From: Paenibacillus pasadenensis DSM 19293
Lineage (GTDB): Bacteria; Bacillota; Bacilli; Paenibacillales; Paenibacillaceae
Length of the DNA: 64,000 nucleotides
Assembly: GCF_000422485.1 (NCBI RefSeq)
Contig: NZ_AULW01000001.1
Span: 248,001 to 312,000, forward strand
Direction of reading: 5' to 3'
Positions 34,194-43,558 of this stretch are shown piece by piece (positions within the stretch are counted from its first letter, which is position 1; each line of letters opens with the position of its first letter). A program made the translations under genes and the position numbers. The notes under the pieces were generated by a model. It had not been told where the DNA came from, searched no databases, and saw only the letters and a program-made list of their open reading frames with translations.

Positions 34194-34314
34194 GAAGAAC
34201 CCCTCCTGGCGCCGGATGGTTCCGAAAGGCGGGAAGCATAATCCTTCCGGAACAGGGACAAACTAGGGTCGGTTGCAGAGTCCAAAGTACGAGGAAAGGT
34301 CTGGTGTCCCGCAA

Positions 34315-34860
34315 ATGAGAAAATGGCTGCTTTCAGCTGCTGCTGTGCTTTGCTTGGCGACTGCCGGCTGCGGGACGTCCGCACGCCGCGATGCCGCTCC
34401 CCCGCCTGCCGGCGATGCGGCGATGCGCTCCCAGCAGACCCATGCCGACGACGGCAAGAAGCTCGATTCCGCGCAAGCCGCCAAGCGGCTTGAGGAACTG
34501 GCGACCCGGGTGGAAGGCGTCGAGAAGGCGCATGCCGTCGTAGCCGGAACTACGGCTGTCGTCGGCATCGACGTCGGCGGCAGCGTCGAGCGCTCCAAGG
34601 TCGGAACGATCAAGTATGCCGTCGCGCAGGCGCTTCGCGAGGATCCGCTCGGCGTGAATGCCGTCGTCACGGCCGACATGGACGTGAGCCGCAGGCTCGC
34701 CGAGCTCGGAGAGGACATCCGCGCCGGCCGGCCGATCCAGGGCTTCGCCGAGGAGATGGCCGATCTGATCGGTCGCGTCATGCCGCAGCTGCCGAGCGAG
34801 GTCATGCCGCTGCCGGAATCGAACGTCAAGGAGCCCGCTGCCTCTCCCGCCCGGCCTTAG
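34315..34860 (+). CDS. ylaJ: YhcN/YlaJ-family sporulation lipoprotein
   Basis: 181 residues with a lipoprotein signal (MRKWLLSAAAVLCLATAGC; lipid-modified Cys at about 19). The mature part has the YhcN/YlaJ domain (LEELATRVEGVEKAHAVVAG, then GTIKYAVAQALREDPLGVNA). Family members are spore inner-membrane or forespore lipoproteins with roles in germination or stability; this is known of the family, not shown here. The ribosome site is weak: GAGGAAAGG lies about 14 nt upstream. It lies divergently from ylaK. Confidence 0.9.
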   Translation: MRKWLLSAAAVLCLATAGCGTSARRDAAPPPAGDAAMRSQQTHADDGKKLDSAQAAKRLEELATRVEGVEKAHAVVAGTTAVVGIDVGGSVERSKVGTIKYAVAQALREDPLGVNAVVTADMDVSRRLAELGEDIRAGRPIQGFAEEMADLIGRVMPQLPSEVMPLPESNVKEPAASPARP

Positions 34861-34906
34861 CCCGGAGGCGAATGCCGGGCGCGGGGGACAAGCCCCCGAG
34901 CGCGCA

Positions 34907-34946
34907 AGAAGCCTGGCGACCCGTTGAGGTCGCCAGGCTTCTTTTT
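34907..34946 (+). terminator. Terminator after ylaJ
   Basis: AGAAGCCTGGCGACC and GGTCGCCAGGCTTCT pair perfectly over 15 bp with a 6-nt loop, then a T run. Confidence 0.9.
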
Positions 34947-35163
34947 CATGTCGCCGCGGAGAAGACGAGCGAGCGCCGCGCCGCCGAAGCGGACGGGCTG
35001 TCGGCGCGAAACGGCGCCGCTGCAGCCGGATGCGACGGCGCGTCCAGGCGAATCTTAGAGCAAGACCCAGCGCGCTCTCTCATCGGCCTACCTCCCGCGA
35101 GTCAGATTTTCATGATGAGCATCTTAGCTGTAGTATAACATACGTATGCCGCACCCACTACCG

Positions 35164-36231
35164 TCATTCGCCCAGTTTGGCCTGCAGCGCTTTTTTGGCT
35201 TTGGCCAGCGAGGCGTCGTCGACACAGACGTAGGGGCTCCGCCAGTCGCCCGTCAGCGCGATGAACTCGATGTCGCCGCCGCCGATGCCAAAGTAGGCCA
35301 TGAGCATCGCCCGAATCTCCGACTCCGGCATGTCGGTCCTCATGTTGTCGCCGACAGCGCCGAATACTTTGCCGAGCCTCAGGATGCCGGAAACCGACTT
35401 CAGCCTGGATGTCATCGCCCCGATCACCTGCTCCTGGCGCTGATTGCGCTCGAAGTCGCTGCTCATGTTCGTGCCGTCGTTGGACTTGCGGTAACGGACG
35501 AAGCCCAGCGCGTCCTCGCCGTAGAGCTTCTGCGCGCCTTTCTTCAAGTGGATGCTCGTGCCTCCCGGCTGTCCCGCGTGGTCGTCGTAATCCATGTCCA
35601 TGTCGACGTCCACCTCGACGCCGCCGAGCGCGTCCACGACATCCGCGAAGCCTTGAAAATTGATCGTTGCGGCGTAGTCGATCGGGATGCCGAGGTAGCT
35701 GCCGATCGCATCCTTCATGCCGAGCTTGCCTTGACGCTCTGCCTCTTCCCGGCTCAGGTCCTTGTTCTTGGATCTGGCGTTGGCGATGAACGCCGCATAA
35801 TAGCTGTTCACCTTGCGCTGCTTGTAGCCTTGGACCGGCACGCGAGCGTCGCGCGGAATCGACACGACGACGGCGCTTTTGGTGCGCGGATTGAACGCCG
35901 CCGCCATTAGCACGTCGGTATTGAGCAGGCCGCTCTCTCCACGGGTATCGAGCCCCATCAGCAGCATCGCGGTCGGCTGCGTGCGCACCGATCCGGCCGA
36001 AGGCACGGCCGGGGCGCCGCTGCTGATCTGGCCGAGCGCCTTGTTGGCGTCGTAGAGCAGATAAGCCGCGAAGCCCGCCCCCGCGAGCAGGACGAGCGCC
36101 AGCAGCGTCATCAGCCTGCGCAGCCAATACACCCGCTTCGGCTTGCGCCTGCCGGGCCGTCCCTTCCGGCTTCCGGCGGGAGCGCCGGATTTCCCCTGCC
36201 CGCGGGCCGGGTATTCATTTCCCCTGTTCAT
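35164..36231 (-). CDS. LytR-CpsA-Psr (LCP) family wall polymer ligase
   Basis: 355 residues. A very basic cytoplasmic N-terminus (RKGRPGRRKPKRVYWLRR) is followed by one membrane helix (about 40-62) and an extracellular LCP domain. Motifs typical of the fold are LLMGLDTRGESGLLNTDVLM, VVSIPRDARV, KVNSYYA, FQGFADVVDALGGVEVDVD and GEDALGFVRYRKS. The family transfers teichoic acids or other polymers from undecaprenyl carriers to peptidoglycan. ATG with AAGGAGAC upstream. The C-terminus is standard, without extra domains. Confidence 0.95.
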   Translation of the reverse strand: MNRGNEYPARGQGKSGAPAGSRKGRPGRRKPKRVYWLRRLMTLLALVLLAGAGFAAYLLYDANKALGQISSGAPAVPSAGSVRTQPTAMLLMGLDTRGESGLLNTDVLMAAAFNPRTKSAVVVSIPRDARVPVQGYKQRKVNSYYAAFIANARSKNKDLSREEAERQGKLGMKDAIGSYLGIPIDYAATINFQGFADVVDALGGVEVDVDMDMDYDDHAGQPGGTSIHLKKGAQKLYGEDALGFVRYRKSNDGTNMSSDFERNQRQEQVIGAMTSRLKSVSGILRLGKVFGAVGDNMRTDMPESEIRAMLMAYFGIGGGDIEFIALTGDWRSPYVCVDDASLAKAKKALQAKLGE

Positions 36232-36294
36232 AGCTGTCTCCTTGTTCGCAAGCCTGATTTCGGACGCTTCCTCCCGGACGCCAGGAGAGGCGGA

Positions 36295-36597
36295 TCAGCT
36301 CTGGCCGGCGTCGCTTTGGCGCTGCTCGCGCTTCGCCGTCCGCCGGTCGTTGAACTGGCGGATGCGCAGCATCAGCATCATCGCGACGGCGACGGCCATG
36401 CATTGGATGATCGGCAGCTTGTCGATCTGGAATACGAGCAGCACGGTCGAGCCGATCGCCATCATCAGATAGACCAGAACCTCCTTCAGCAACGGCAGCC
36501 GCTGCTGAGGACGGAATACTTTGTTGAAAATATAGATGACGCTGGCCAGAATCAGAATATACGATACAAGCGGATGGTCGCTGAGCCAGTCCTGCAT
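36295..36597 (-). CDS. ylaH: YlaH-like membrane protein
   Basis: 100 residues with three hydrophobic segments (about 9-25, 40-56 and 62-78) and a basic C-terminal tail (RIRQFNDRRTAKREQRQ). The pattern and the position just downstream of typA (ylaG) match YlaH of Bacillus. Function unknown. The ATG has CCGGAGGAG upstream. Confidence 0.82.
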   Translation of the reverse strand: MQDWLSDHPLVSYILILASVIYIFNKVFRPQQRLPLLKEVLVYLMMAIGSTVLLVFQIDKLPIIQCMAVAVAMMLMLRIRQFNDRRTAKREQRQSDAGQS

Positions 36598-36647
36598 CCG
36601 AGTTCACTCCTCCGGTTGGTTGTACAAGCGGTCCGATATGGATACAA

Positions 36648-36707
36648 CGAGCAAGCGGCGCATTTGGCTGTCCGGCTGTTCGCCGGCGCCAAACCGCCGC
36701 TTGCTCG
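36648..36707. repeat. Long imperfect palindrome after typA
   Basis: CGAGCAAGCGGCG and CGCCGCTTGCTCG form a 13-bp perfect outer stem. An inner TTTGGC/GCCAAA stem and a GC-rich centre extend it to about 60 nt. It lies between typA and ylaH without a T run, so it may be an attenuator or mRNA-processing site rather than a full terminator. Confidence 0.7.
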
Positions 36708-36727
36708 CTTCATGGGTTCGGCTGGAA

Positions 36728-38569
36728 TCAGACTCCGGCCTGGGACGTCTTGCGCTGCTTCTCCGCCCGCTCGCGTTCGCTCTTGTTGAGCAGCTTCTTG
36801 CGCATGCGGATCGATTTCGGCGTGATCTCGCAGTATTCGTCGTCGTTCAGGTACTCCAGCGCCGCCTCCAGCGAGTACGTGCGAGGCGTCTTGAGGCGGA
36901 CCGTCTCATCCTTGGAGGCCGACCGGATGTTGGTCAGCTGCTTCTCCTTGCAGATGTTGACGACGATGTCCTGGTCGCGGTTATGCTCGCCGACGATCAT
37001 GCCCTCGTAGATCTCCGTGCCCGGCTCGAGGAACAGGATGCCGCGATCCTCGACGCCCATCATGCCGTAGAACGTCGAGACGCCGTTCTCGGTCGCGACA
37101 AGCACGCCCTGATGGCGTCCGCCGACGTTGCCGCCGACGGTCGGGCCGTAGCTGTCGAACGCATGGTTCATGATGCCGTAGCCGCGCGTCAGCGTCAGGA
37201 ACTGCGTGCGGTAGCCGATCAGGCCGCGCGCCGGAATGATGAATTCCAGGCGGACCTGGCCGTTGCCGTTGTTGATCATGTTGACCATCTCGGCCTTGCG
37301 CGTGCCGAGGCTCTCCATGACCGCGCCCATGCTCTCCTCCGGCACGTCGATCAGCAGGCGCTCGTACGGCTCCATCTTCTGGCCGTCGATCTCCTTGACG
37401 ATGACTTCCGGCATCGATACTTGCAGCTCGTAGCCTTCGCGGCGCATGTTCTCGATCAGGATGCCGAGGTGAAGCTCGCCGCGGCCGGATACGATGAACA
37501 CGTCAGGGCTGTCGGTGTCCTGCACGCGCAGGGCGACGTCCGTCTCCAGCTCCTTGTACAGGCGCTCGCGCAGCTTGCGGGAGGTGACCCACTTGCCTTC
37601 GCGGCCGGCGAACGGGCTGTTGTTGACGAGGAACGTCATCTGCAGCGTCGGCTCGTCGATCTCGAGCACCGGCAGCGCCTCCGGCTTGGCCGGATCGGCG
37701 ATCGTCTCGCCGATGTTGATCTCCTTGATGCCGGCGATGGCGACGATGTCGCCTGCCGCCGCTTCTTCGATCTCGATCCGCTTGAGCCCCTGGAAGCCGA
37801 ACAGCTTCTCGATGCGGGCCTGCTTGATCGCGCCTTCGCGCGTCATGACGGCGACCGGCTGGCCTTGGCGGATGACGCCGCGGTTGACGCGGCCGATCGC
37901 GATGCGGCCCATGTATTCATTGTAGTCGAGCAGCGTCACCAGGAACTGCAGCGGCTCCTCGACGTTCTCGGTCGGATGCGGGATGCGCTCGATGATCGTC
38001 TCGTAGAGGGCTTCCATGTTCTCGTCCTGCTTCTCCACGTTGCGGCTGGACGTGCCCATCAGCGCCGATGCGTACACGACCGGGAATTCCAGCTGCTGGT
38101 CGTTCGCGCCGAGCTCGATGAACAGGTCGAGCACCTCGTCGACGACGCCTTCCGGATTCGCGTTCGGGCGGTCGATCTTGTTGAGGACGACGATCGGCGT
38201 CAGATTGTGCTCCAGCGCCTTGCGCAGGACGAACTTCGTCTGCGGCATGCAGCCCTCGAAGGCGTCCACGACGAGCAGGACGCCGTCGACCATCTTCATG
38301 ATGCGCTCGACTTCGCCGCCGAAGTCGGCGTGGCCGGGCGTATCCACGATGTTGATCAGGTAGTTCTTGTAGTTGATCGCGGTGTTTTTGGCCAGGATCG
38401 TAATGCCGCGCTCCCGCTCCAGGTCATTGGAGTCCATCGCCCGCTCGTGCACGACCTCGTTGTCCCGGAACGTGCCGGACTGCTGCAGCAGCTTGTCGAC
38501 AAGCGTCGTCTTGCCGTGGTCGACGTGCGCGATGATGGCGATATTGCGAATGTTCTCTCTTGCTTGCAT
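36728..38569 (-). CDS. typA: Ribosome-associated GTPase TypA/BipA
   Basis: Translational GTPase related to EF-G, 613 residues, active in 50S assembly and low-temperature or stress growth. G1 [16 protein letters not shown]2 [10 protein letters not shown]3 DTPGHADF and G4 NKIDRPNA are all intact. Domains III and V and the TypA-specific C-terminal domain follow ([19 protein letters not shown]). The short basic tail ends the protein. It corresponds to ylaG in Bacillus. Confidence 0.97.
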   Translation of the reverse strand: MQARENIRNIAIIAHVDHGKTTLVDKLLQQSGTFRDNEVVHERAMDSNDLERERGITILAKNTAINYKNYLINIVDTPGHADFGGEVERIMKMVDGVLLVVDAFEGCMPQTKFVLRKALEHNLTPIVVLNKIDRPNANPEGVVDEVLDLFIELGANDQQLEFPVVYASALMGTSSRNVEKQDENMEALYETIIERIPHPTENVEEPLQFLVTLLDYNEYMGRIAIGRVNRGVIRQGQPVAVMTREGAIKQARIEKLFGFQGLKRIEIEEAAAGDIVAIAGIKEINIGETIADPAKPEALPVLEIDEPTLQMTFLVNNSPFAGREGKWVTSRKLRERLYKELETDVALRVQDTDSPDVFIVSGRGELHLGILIENMRREGYELQVSMPEVIVKEIDGQKMEPYERLLIDVPEESMGAVMESLGTRKAEMVNMINNGNGQVRLEFIIPARGLIGYRTQFLTLTRGYGIMNHAFDSYGPTVGGNVGGRHQGVLVATENGVSTFYGMMGVEDRGILFLEPGTEIYEGMIVGEHNRDQDIVVNICKEKQLTNIRSASKDETVRLKTPRTYSLEAALEYLNDDEYCEITPKSIRMRKKLLNKSERERAEKQRKTSQAGV

Positions 38570-38630
38570 AACTTCTTATCCACTCCATCTGTATAGGATC
38601 AAGCTAAAATCTACGACAGGCGCCGGCCCG

Positions 38631-39113
38631 CTACCAGCGGGCCTTCTTGCTCACCATCATCCAGCCGCCGAGCGCGACGAGCGCGAACGCGATCAGATAG
38701 ATGCCCCAGCTCCAGAGCAGCACGAAGATCATGCAGAGCGCCCAGACTCCCGCCAGCGCGGCGGCAATCGTAAAGGCGCTTCTCGGATGGGACGAATCGA
38801 AGGTGTAGTACTCGTACAGTCCGACCGCGAGGCCGAGGATGAAAAACGGCCACAAATAGTTCATGTAGCCCCATCCGAACCAGTTGCAGAACAGGAAAAC
38901 CAGTGCATATACGGACAAAATGCCGCCTGGAACAAGCGCTGCCGCAGGGAGGAGCCGGCCGAAATAGAGCACATGCAGCAATATGCCCGGCACGAGGATG
39001 AACAGCGGCCAAAATACGGAGCCGATGAAGCTGAAGACGCCCATGCGGCCCAGCAGGATGGCGATCCCTGCAAGCAAGATGACGATTCCGGCGGAATATT
39101 GATTGCGGATCAA
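38631..39113 (-). CDS. Multi-pass membrane protein, LiaF/DUF5668-like
   Basis: 160 residues, nearly all hydrophobic, with about five or six helices, beginning [20 protein letters not shown]. The repeated NxxxGIVLLxxGxxFLxxxx-like opening resembles the N-terminal membrane part of LiaF-type proteins. The soluble C-terminal domain of LiaF is absent. TTG start with GGGGGATAGGG just upstream. It lies 60 bp upstream of typA on the same strand. No function can be assigned. Confidence 0.6.
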   Translation of the reverse strand: MIRNQYSAGIVILLAGIAILLGRMGVFSFIGSVFWPLFILVPGILLHVLYFGRLLPAAALVPGGILSVYALVFLFCNWFGWGYMNYLWPFFILGLAVGLYEYYTFDSSHPRSAFTIAAALAGVWALCMIFVLLWSWGIYLIAFALVALGGWMMVSKKARW

Positions 39114-39232
39114 CCCTATCCCCCGTTTCCCTTGACGACTGCCTGCGCGCAGGCAGAGGTACGACCAGTCAGATCTTTCTTATTCTAAAGGAAGCGGAGT
39201 GAAATTGCCAGCGGGAAACCGGGCATGCCAAT

Positions 39233-39277
39233 AAAAAAAGCGCCGCTCGCCTGCCCGGAACGAGGCTGGCGAACGGC
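39233..39277 (-). terminator. Terminator after the minus-strand terC
   Basis: GCCGCTCGCC and GGCGAACGGC pair with one mismatch around a GC-rich loop. Seven T follow on the minus strand. Confidence 0.7.
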
Positions 39278-39287
39278 GGAGGAGCCT

Positions 39288-39968
39288 TCAGCTCCGGCGC
39301 GCGGAGCGGGTCAGCAGGATGCCCGCCGCGATGACGGCCGGCACCATCAGCACCGGCAGCGCCCCGTGCAGCAGCGGAGCGTGACGGAGCAGAGGCTGCA
39401 GCGCCGCGTCGGAGACGAGCATCTCTCCGGCGGCATAGCCGAGCAGGCCGGCGCCGGCATACACAAGAGACGGGAAGCGCAGCAGCAGGCCTCCGAGAAG
39501 CTGGCTTCCCCACAGGATCATGGGTATGCTAAGGGCGATGCCGAGCAGCATGAGCGCAGGCTCTCCGCCCGCCACGGCGGCGACGGCGAGCACGTTGTCG
39601 AGGCTCATGACAAAATCGGCGGCGACAATCGTGCCGACCGCGCCGGCCAGCGTGCCTGCTCGCTTGACGCCGGCCCCCTTGGAGCGGCGCTCCTCGCCGG
39701 GACGCTCCGCATCCCGCAGCAGCTGCACGGCGATAACGAGCAGGAGCGCGGAGCCGCAAGCCTGCAAATAGGGCAGCTGAAGCAGCGAGATGGCGGCAAG
39801 CGTCAGCACGCAGCGGAGGGCGATGGCGGCGAACGTGCCCCAGGCGATCGCCCGCTTGCGCTGCTCCGGAGGCAGATGCTGGCTCGCCATGGCGATGACG
39901 AGCGCGTTGTCGCCGCTCAGCAGCACGTTGATCGCGATGATTTGCAGAAAGATCCATAGATGGTCCAA
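39288..39968 (-). CDS. TerC/YjbE-family membrane protein (paralog 1)
   Basis: 226 residues, about seven helices. The TerC acidic motifs are LLSGDNALVIAMA in the first helix and VMSLDNVLAVAAVAGG in the fourth. A charged cytoplasmic loop sits between them (RDAERPGEERRSKGAGVKR). TerC/YceF/YkoY proteins are implicated in Mn2+ export and metallation of secreted proteins; the exact ion here is unknown. TTG start. It is divergent from a second TerC at 40111, with which it shares motifs but not close identity. Confidence 0.85.
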   Translation of the reverse strand: MDHLWIFLQIIAINVLLSGDNALVIAMASQHLPPEQRKRAIAWGTFAAIALRCVLTLAAISLLQLPYLQACGSALLLVIAVQLLRDAERPGEERRSKGAGVKRAGTLAGAVGTIVAADFVMSLDNVLAVAAVAGGEPALMLLGIALSIPMILWGSQLLGGLLLRFPSLVYAGAGLLGYAAGEMLVSDAALQPLLRHAPLLHGALPVLMVPAVIAAGILLTRSARRS

Positions 39969-40110
39969 GCCGTACGCCCCCCTTCCCTACAGGGGTATGT
40001 ACAAGCAGGTCCATTTATGTTACAAAAAAAAACGAATCCATTGTCCAGCTCATCCGTATACGGGTAAGTATTTAAGTCGGGGATTGTTCGAACACGAAGG
40101 AGGAGCAAGG

Positions 40111-40800
40111 ATGGAATGGTTAGGTCCGCTGTTGACCATCGTCTTCATCGACCTTATGCTGGCCGGAGACAACGCGATCGTCATCGCGCTTGCCGCCCGC
40201 AACCTGCCTAAGCATCAACAGAAAAAAGCCGTCATCTGGGGAACGTTCGGAGCGATCGCCATCCGCATCGTCGCCACCGTGCTGGTCGTGAAGCTGCTCG
40301 ATATTCCTTGGCTGCATCTGGCCGGAGGACTGCTGCTCGTCTGGATCGCGTACAAGCTGCTCGTGCAGGAGGAAAGCAGCCACGACAACATCAAGGCCGG
40401 CAGCACCCTCGGGCAGGCGATCGGCACGATCGTGCTCGCCGACGCCGCCATGGGCATCGACAACGTGCTGGCCGTCGCCGGCGCCTCGCACGGCAACATC
40501 TGGCTCGTCATCGCCGGGCTGATCATCAGCATCCCGATCGTCGTCTGGGGCAGCACGCTGTTCATCCGGCTGATCGAGCGCTTCTCGTGGATCCTTTACG
40601 TCGGAGCGGCGATTCTGGGCTATACCGCCGGCCACATGATCACGGGAGAAAAGAAGATCGCCCATCTGTTCGGAAACGGCGGCATGCCGGAGTGGCTCTT
40701 CATCGGACTCGTCGTCGCGCTCATCGTCGGAGCCGGCGTTCTGACCAAAGCGATCCGCAAAAACAAGCAGCCCGCCCATCGCGAGCGGGAAACGCATTGA
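40111..40800 (+). CDS. TerC/YjbE-family membrane protein (paralog 2)
   Basis: 229 residues, about seven helices, with LMLAGDNAIVIALAARNLP and AMGIDNVLAVAGASHGN as the two acidic metal motifs. The tail is basic (RKNKQPAHRERETH). The ATG at 40111 has AAGGAGGAG 6 nt upstream. The 142-bp intergenic region shared with paralog 1 was checked for a yybP-ykoY manganese riboswitch and none was recognised. A strong terminator follows. Confidence 0.88.
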   Translation: MEWLGPLLTIVFIDLMLAGDNAIVIALAARNLPKHQQKKAVIWGTFGAIAIRIVATVLVVKLLDIPWLHLAGGLLLVWIAYKLLVQEESSHDNIKAGSTLGQAIGTIVLADAAMGIDNVLAVAGASHGNIWLVIAGLIISIPIVVWGSTLFIRLIERFSWILYVGAAILGYTAGHMITGEKKIAHLFGNGGMPEWLFIGLVVALIVGAGVLTKAIRKNKQPAHRERETH

Positions 40801-40806
40801 ATCCGA

Positions 40807-40847
40807 AAAGCCGAATCGTCCTTGCGGACGGTTCGGCTTTTCGCTTT
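40807..40847 (+). terminator. Terminator after terC paralog 2
   Basis: AAAAGCCGAA-TCGTCC and GGACG-GTTCGGCTTTT form a long stem with a 4-nt loop, ending in a T-rich run. Confidence 0.85.
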
Positions 40848-40965
40848 GTACAGCCGAGCGAGCTGTCCCGGAGCAGACGGCCGGCTCCGAGGCGGCTCGT
40901 CCTGGATGCCCTGCCGGTACGACCGCCCCCGCCGCATGCCGCAGCGGCCAGCGGCAGTCCAGCCA

Positions 40966-40992
40966 AAAGAAAAAAGCCTGTTTCCAGGCTTT
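40966..40992 (-). terminator. Terminator after thiI
   Basis: AAGCCTG and CAGGCTT flank TTTC. The minus strand then reads a run of T. The stem lies just past the thiI stop codon at 40998. Confidence 0.7.
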
Positions 40993-40997
40993 CTTCG

Positions 40998-42230
40998 TCA
41001 AAACCAGTCCCGCTCCTCCGCCTCGGCGACGGCCGGCTGCCGGCGGAACGTCCTGCCCCGGTCCAGCTGCACCGTCTCGACGCCTTGGACGGCCTGTCCG
41101 ATCAGCTCGTCGAGCTCCGGAATGCCGTCCTCGATCCGCTCCACGATGCGCAGGTTCGGATTGGTGCTCGGGGATTTGGGCACGAACAGCGTGCAGCAGT
41201 CCTCGAAGGGCAGGATCGACGTCTCGTACGTGCCGATCTGTACCGCCCGGTCGATGATTTCCTGCTTGTCCATCATGATGAGCGGGCGCAGCAGCGGCAG
41301 CTCGAGGCTGCGGCCGATCACGTTCATGCTGCCGAGCGTCTGGCTCGCCACCTGGCCGAGGCTGTCGCCCGATACGACCGCGCCCGCGCCGGCCTGCTCG
41401 GCCAGCCGGCCGGCGATGTTCAGCATCGCCCTTCGCATGAGCGTGATGATCAGATGATCCTGCCCCGTCTGCGTGAAGCGAGTCTGAATATCGGTGAACG
41501 GCACGAGATGCAGCTTGAGCGGCTTGCCGGCGAAGCGCGACAGCTGGCGGGCAAGCTCGATCACCTTGTCCGTCGCCTGCTCGCTCGTGAACGGAAAGCT
41601 GTGGAAGTGGACCAGCTCGAGCTCCAGCCCCTTGCGCATCGCCGACCATGCCGCGACCGGGCTGTCGATGCCGCCGGACAGCAGCAGCATCGCCTTGCCG
41701 TTGGAGCCGTACGGGAAGCCTCCCGCTCCCGGCTCGATGCGGTTGAAGACGTAGGCTCCCTCCGGCTGGATGTCGATGCGCAGCTCCATCTCCGGCCGCC
41801 GCACGTCCACCTTGAGCTCGGGAGCCGCTCGCAGGATATGCGAGCCGATCAGATGGTTAAGCTCATGGGTGACATAAGGGAATCCCTTCCACCCCCTCTT
41901 CACCGTCACCTTGAACGTCGCGGGCTTGGCCGGAAGCGCGTTCCACAGCTGAAGCGCGGCTTCCTGGATCGCCTCCAGCTCGTTCGCCGCCCGCTTGACC
42001 GGGCTGAACGAATGGATGCCGAACACCCGGCGCAGCGCCTCGGCGACGCGCTCATACTCGACTCCATTAAGCTTGATATAGGCGCGGGCATAGGTCTTTT
42101 CGAATTCGAGCCCTTCCAGATGCTGCAGGCTGAGCTTGATATAGCGGAACATCTGCTGCTCGAACCGGCCGCGGTTGCGCCCTTTGAGCGTCAGCTCTCC
42201 GTACCGGACCGTGATGAGATCATACTCCAT
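40998..42230 (-). CDS. thiI: tRNA 4-thiouridine synthetase ThiI (short form)
   Basis: ATP-dependent thiolation of U8 in tRNA and sulfur transfer for thiamine; 410 residues. Ferredoxin-like and THUMP domains (about 1-165) precede the PP-loop adenylation domain (MLLLSGGIDSPVAAWSAMRKG). The family cysteine in EDCCTLFVPKSP is present. The C-terminal rhodanese domain found in enteric ThiI is absent, as in Bacillus, where the dedicated desulfurase NifZ supplies sulfur directly. That desulfurase gene lies 3 bp upstream, so the two are translationally linked. Confidence 0.96.
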   Translation of the reverse strand: MEYDLITVRYGELTLKGRNRGRFEQQMFRYIKLSLQHLEGLEFEKTYARAYIKLNGVEYERVAEALRRVFGIHSFSPVKRAANELEAIQEAALQLWNALPAKPATFKVTVKRGWKGFPYVTHELNHLIGSHILRAAPELKVDVRRPEMELRIDIQPEGAYVFNRIEPGAGGFPYGSNGKAMLLLSGGIDSPVAAWSAMRKGLELELVHFHSFPFTSEQATDKVIELARQLSRFAGKPLKLHLVPFTDIQTRFTQTGQDHLIITLMRRAMLNIAGRLAEQAGAGAVVSGDSLGQVASQTLGSMNVIGRSLELPLLRPLIMMDKQEIIDRAVQIGTYETSILPFEDCCTLFVPKSPSTNPNLRIVERIEDGIPELDELIGQAVQGVETVQLDRGRTFRRQPAVAEAEERDWF

Positions 42231-42233
42231 GAA

Positions 42234-43415
42234 TCAGATCTTGCTCCTCTCCAGCGGCTTCAGCCGCTTCACGACGGCTTCCAGGCTGTCCGCCAGCCGG
42301 TCCGCCGCCTCCTCGTCATGCTCGTCGCCAAAAGTGATGCGGATGCCGCCAGCCGCCCGCGAAACCGGATACCCCATCGCCAGCAGCACCTCGCTCGGCT
42401 TCTCGTCCTTGGATGAGCAAGCCGACTTCGTGGAGACGATGATGCCCTCCTCCTCGAGCGCATGCACGACGACTTCCGGCTTCATGCCCGGATAAGACAG
42501 ATGCAGCACATGCGGCGCCTGCAGGGGCGAGTCCGGATCCGGATCGCCGCTCAGCCGCAGCTCCGGAATCTCGTCCAAGCGGCCGATCAGCCGCTTGCGC
42601 AGCCTCCCCATCCGCTCGGTCCGCTCCGTCCTGCCTTCCATCGCCAGGCGAAGCGCCTTGGCGGAAGCGACGATCGCCGGCACGTTCGGCGTTCCGCCGC
42701 GCCAGCTTCCGTCCAGGCCGCTGCCGCCGATGAGCGGCTCCAGCCTGACGCCGGCGCGGACATAGAGGAAGCCGGTTCCTTTGGGCCCGCGAAGCTTATG
42801 CGCCGAAGCGCTGAACAGATCGATGCCCCACTCCTTTAGCCGGATCGGCAGCTTGCCGACGCTCTGCACGCCGTCCACGTGGAACAGCACCCCTGGAAAG
42901 CGGCGCAGCAGCGCTCCCGCCTCCTCGATCGGCTGGACGGACCCGACCTCGTTGTTCACATGCATGAGGCTGACGAGCGTCGTATCGGGACGCAGGGCCG
43001 CTTCCAGGCTGTCCAGCCGGATCCGGCCGTTGCCGTCGACCGGCAGCCTCGTCGTCTCGAAGCCTTCCGCCTCGAGCCGGTCGGCCGCCTGCTTCACCGA
43101 CGGATGCTCGATCTGCGACACGATGACATGGCGGCCCCTCGACCTCGCGGCCCTCGCCGCTCCGACGACCGCAAGCTGATTGCTCTCCGTGCCGCCGGAG
43201 GTGAACACCCATTCCTCGGCCGACGTGCCCGTCAGCTCGGCCGCCAGCTCCTGCGAGCGCCGCAGCAGCCTGCCCGCCTCCAGCCCCGCTCCGTGGATCG
43301 AGGACGGATTGGCATAGTGCCGCTCCATCACCTCCGCGAGCGTGCGGATCACCTCGGGATGCGGCGGCGTCGAGGCTCCGTGATCAAAATAAAGCACCGG
43401 ACGGTGCTTGCTCAT
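42234..43415 (-). CDS. nifZ: Cysteine desulfurase (NifZ-type, ThiI partner)
   Basis: PLP enzyme releasing sulfur from cysteine as persulfide; 393 residues. FDHGASTPPHPEV opens the fold, the PLP lysine is in SASAHKLRGPKGTGF, and the catalytic loop cysteine is in STKSACSSKDEKPSE. Adjacent thiI makes NifZ the best name rather than IscS or SufS. Two ATGs are possible; the second (43415) is 8 nt from AAGGAGG, the first (43421) only 2 nt, so the second was chosen. Confidence 0.93.
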   Translation of the reverse strand: MSKHRPVLYFDHGASTPPHPEVIRTLAEVMERHYANPSSIHGAGLEAGRLLRRSQELAAELTGTSAEEWVFTSGGTESNQLAVVGAARAARSRGRHVIVSQIEHPSVKQAADRLEAEGFETTRLPVDGNGRIRLDSLEAALRPDTTLVSLMHVNNEVGSVQPIEEAGALLRRFPGVLFHVDGVQSVGKLPIRLKEWGIDLFSASAHKLRGPKGTGFLYVRAGVRLEPLIGGSGLDGSWRGGTPNVPAIVASAKALRLAMEGRTERTERMGRLRKRLIGRLDEIPELRLSGDPDPDSPLQAPHVLHLSYPGMKPEVVVHALEEEGIIVSTKSACSSKDEKPSEVLLAMGYPVSRAAGGIRITFGDEHDEEAADRLADSLEAVVKRLKPLERSKI

Positions 43416-43439
43416 CGCCATGACCTCCTTGAATCAAAC

Positions 43440-43461
43440 AAAAAGACCGGCTTCGCCGGCC
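43440..43461 (-). terminator. Terminator after the lytic transglycosylase gene
   Basis: GACCGGC and GCCGGCC pair around TTC, followed on the minus strand by five T, about 100 bp beyond the gene and just ahead of nifZ. Confidence 0.7.
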
Positions 43462-43558
43462 GCCCGTCAAGCGTGCAGCCGCGAATGCGGTCCTTCCGTG
43501 GGCTCCGGCCGAACGCCTAGAGCCAGCCTACGCCTATCCTATTATAAAAAGCCTCCGG

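Noticed and set aside
39969-40110. yybP-ykoY manganese riboswitch before the terC genes
   Set aside because: I looked for the conserved paired motifs on both strands and did not find them. A model search would be needed to exclude a divergent form.
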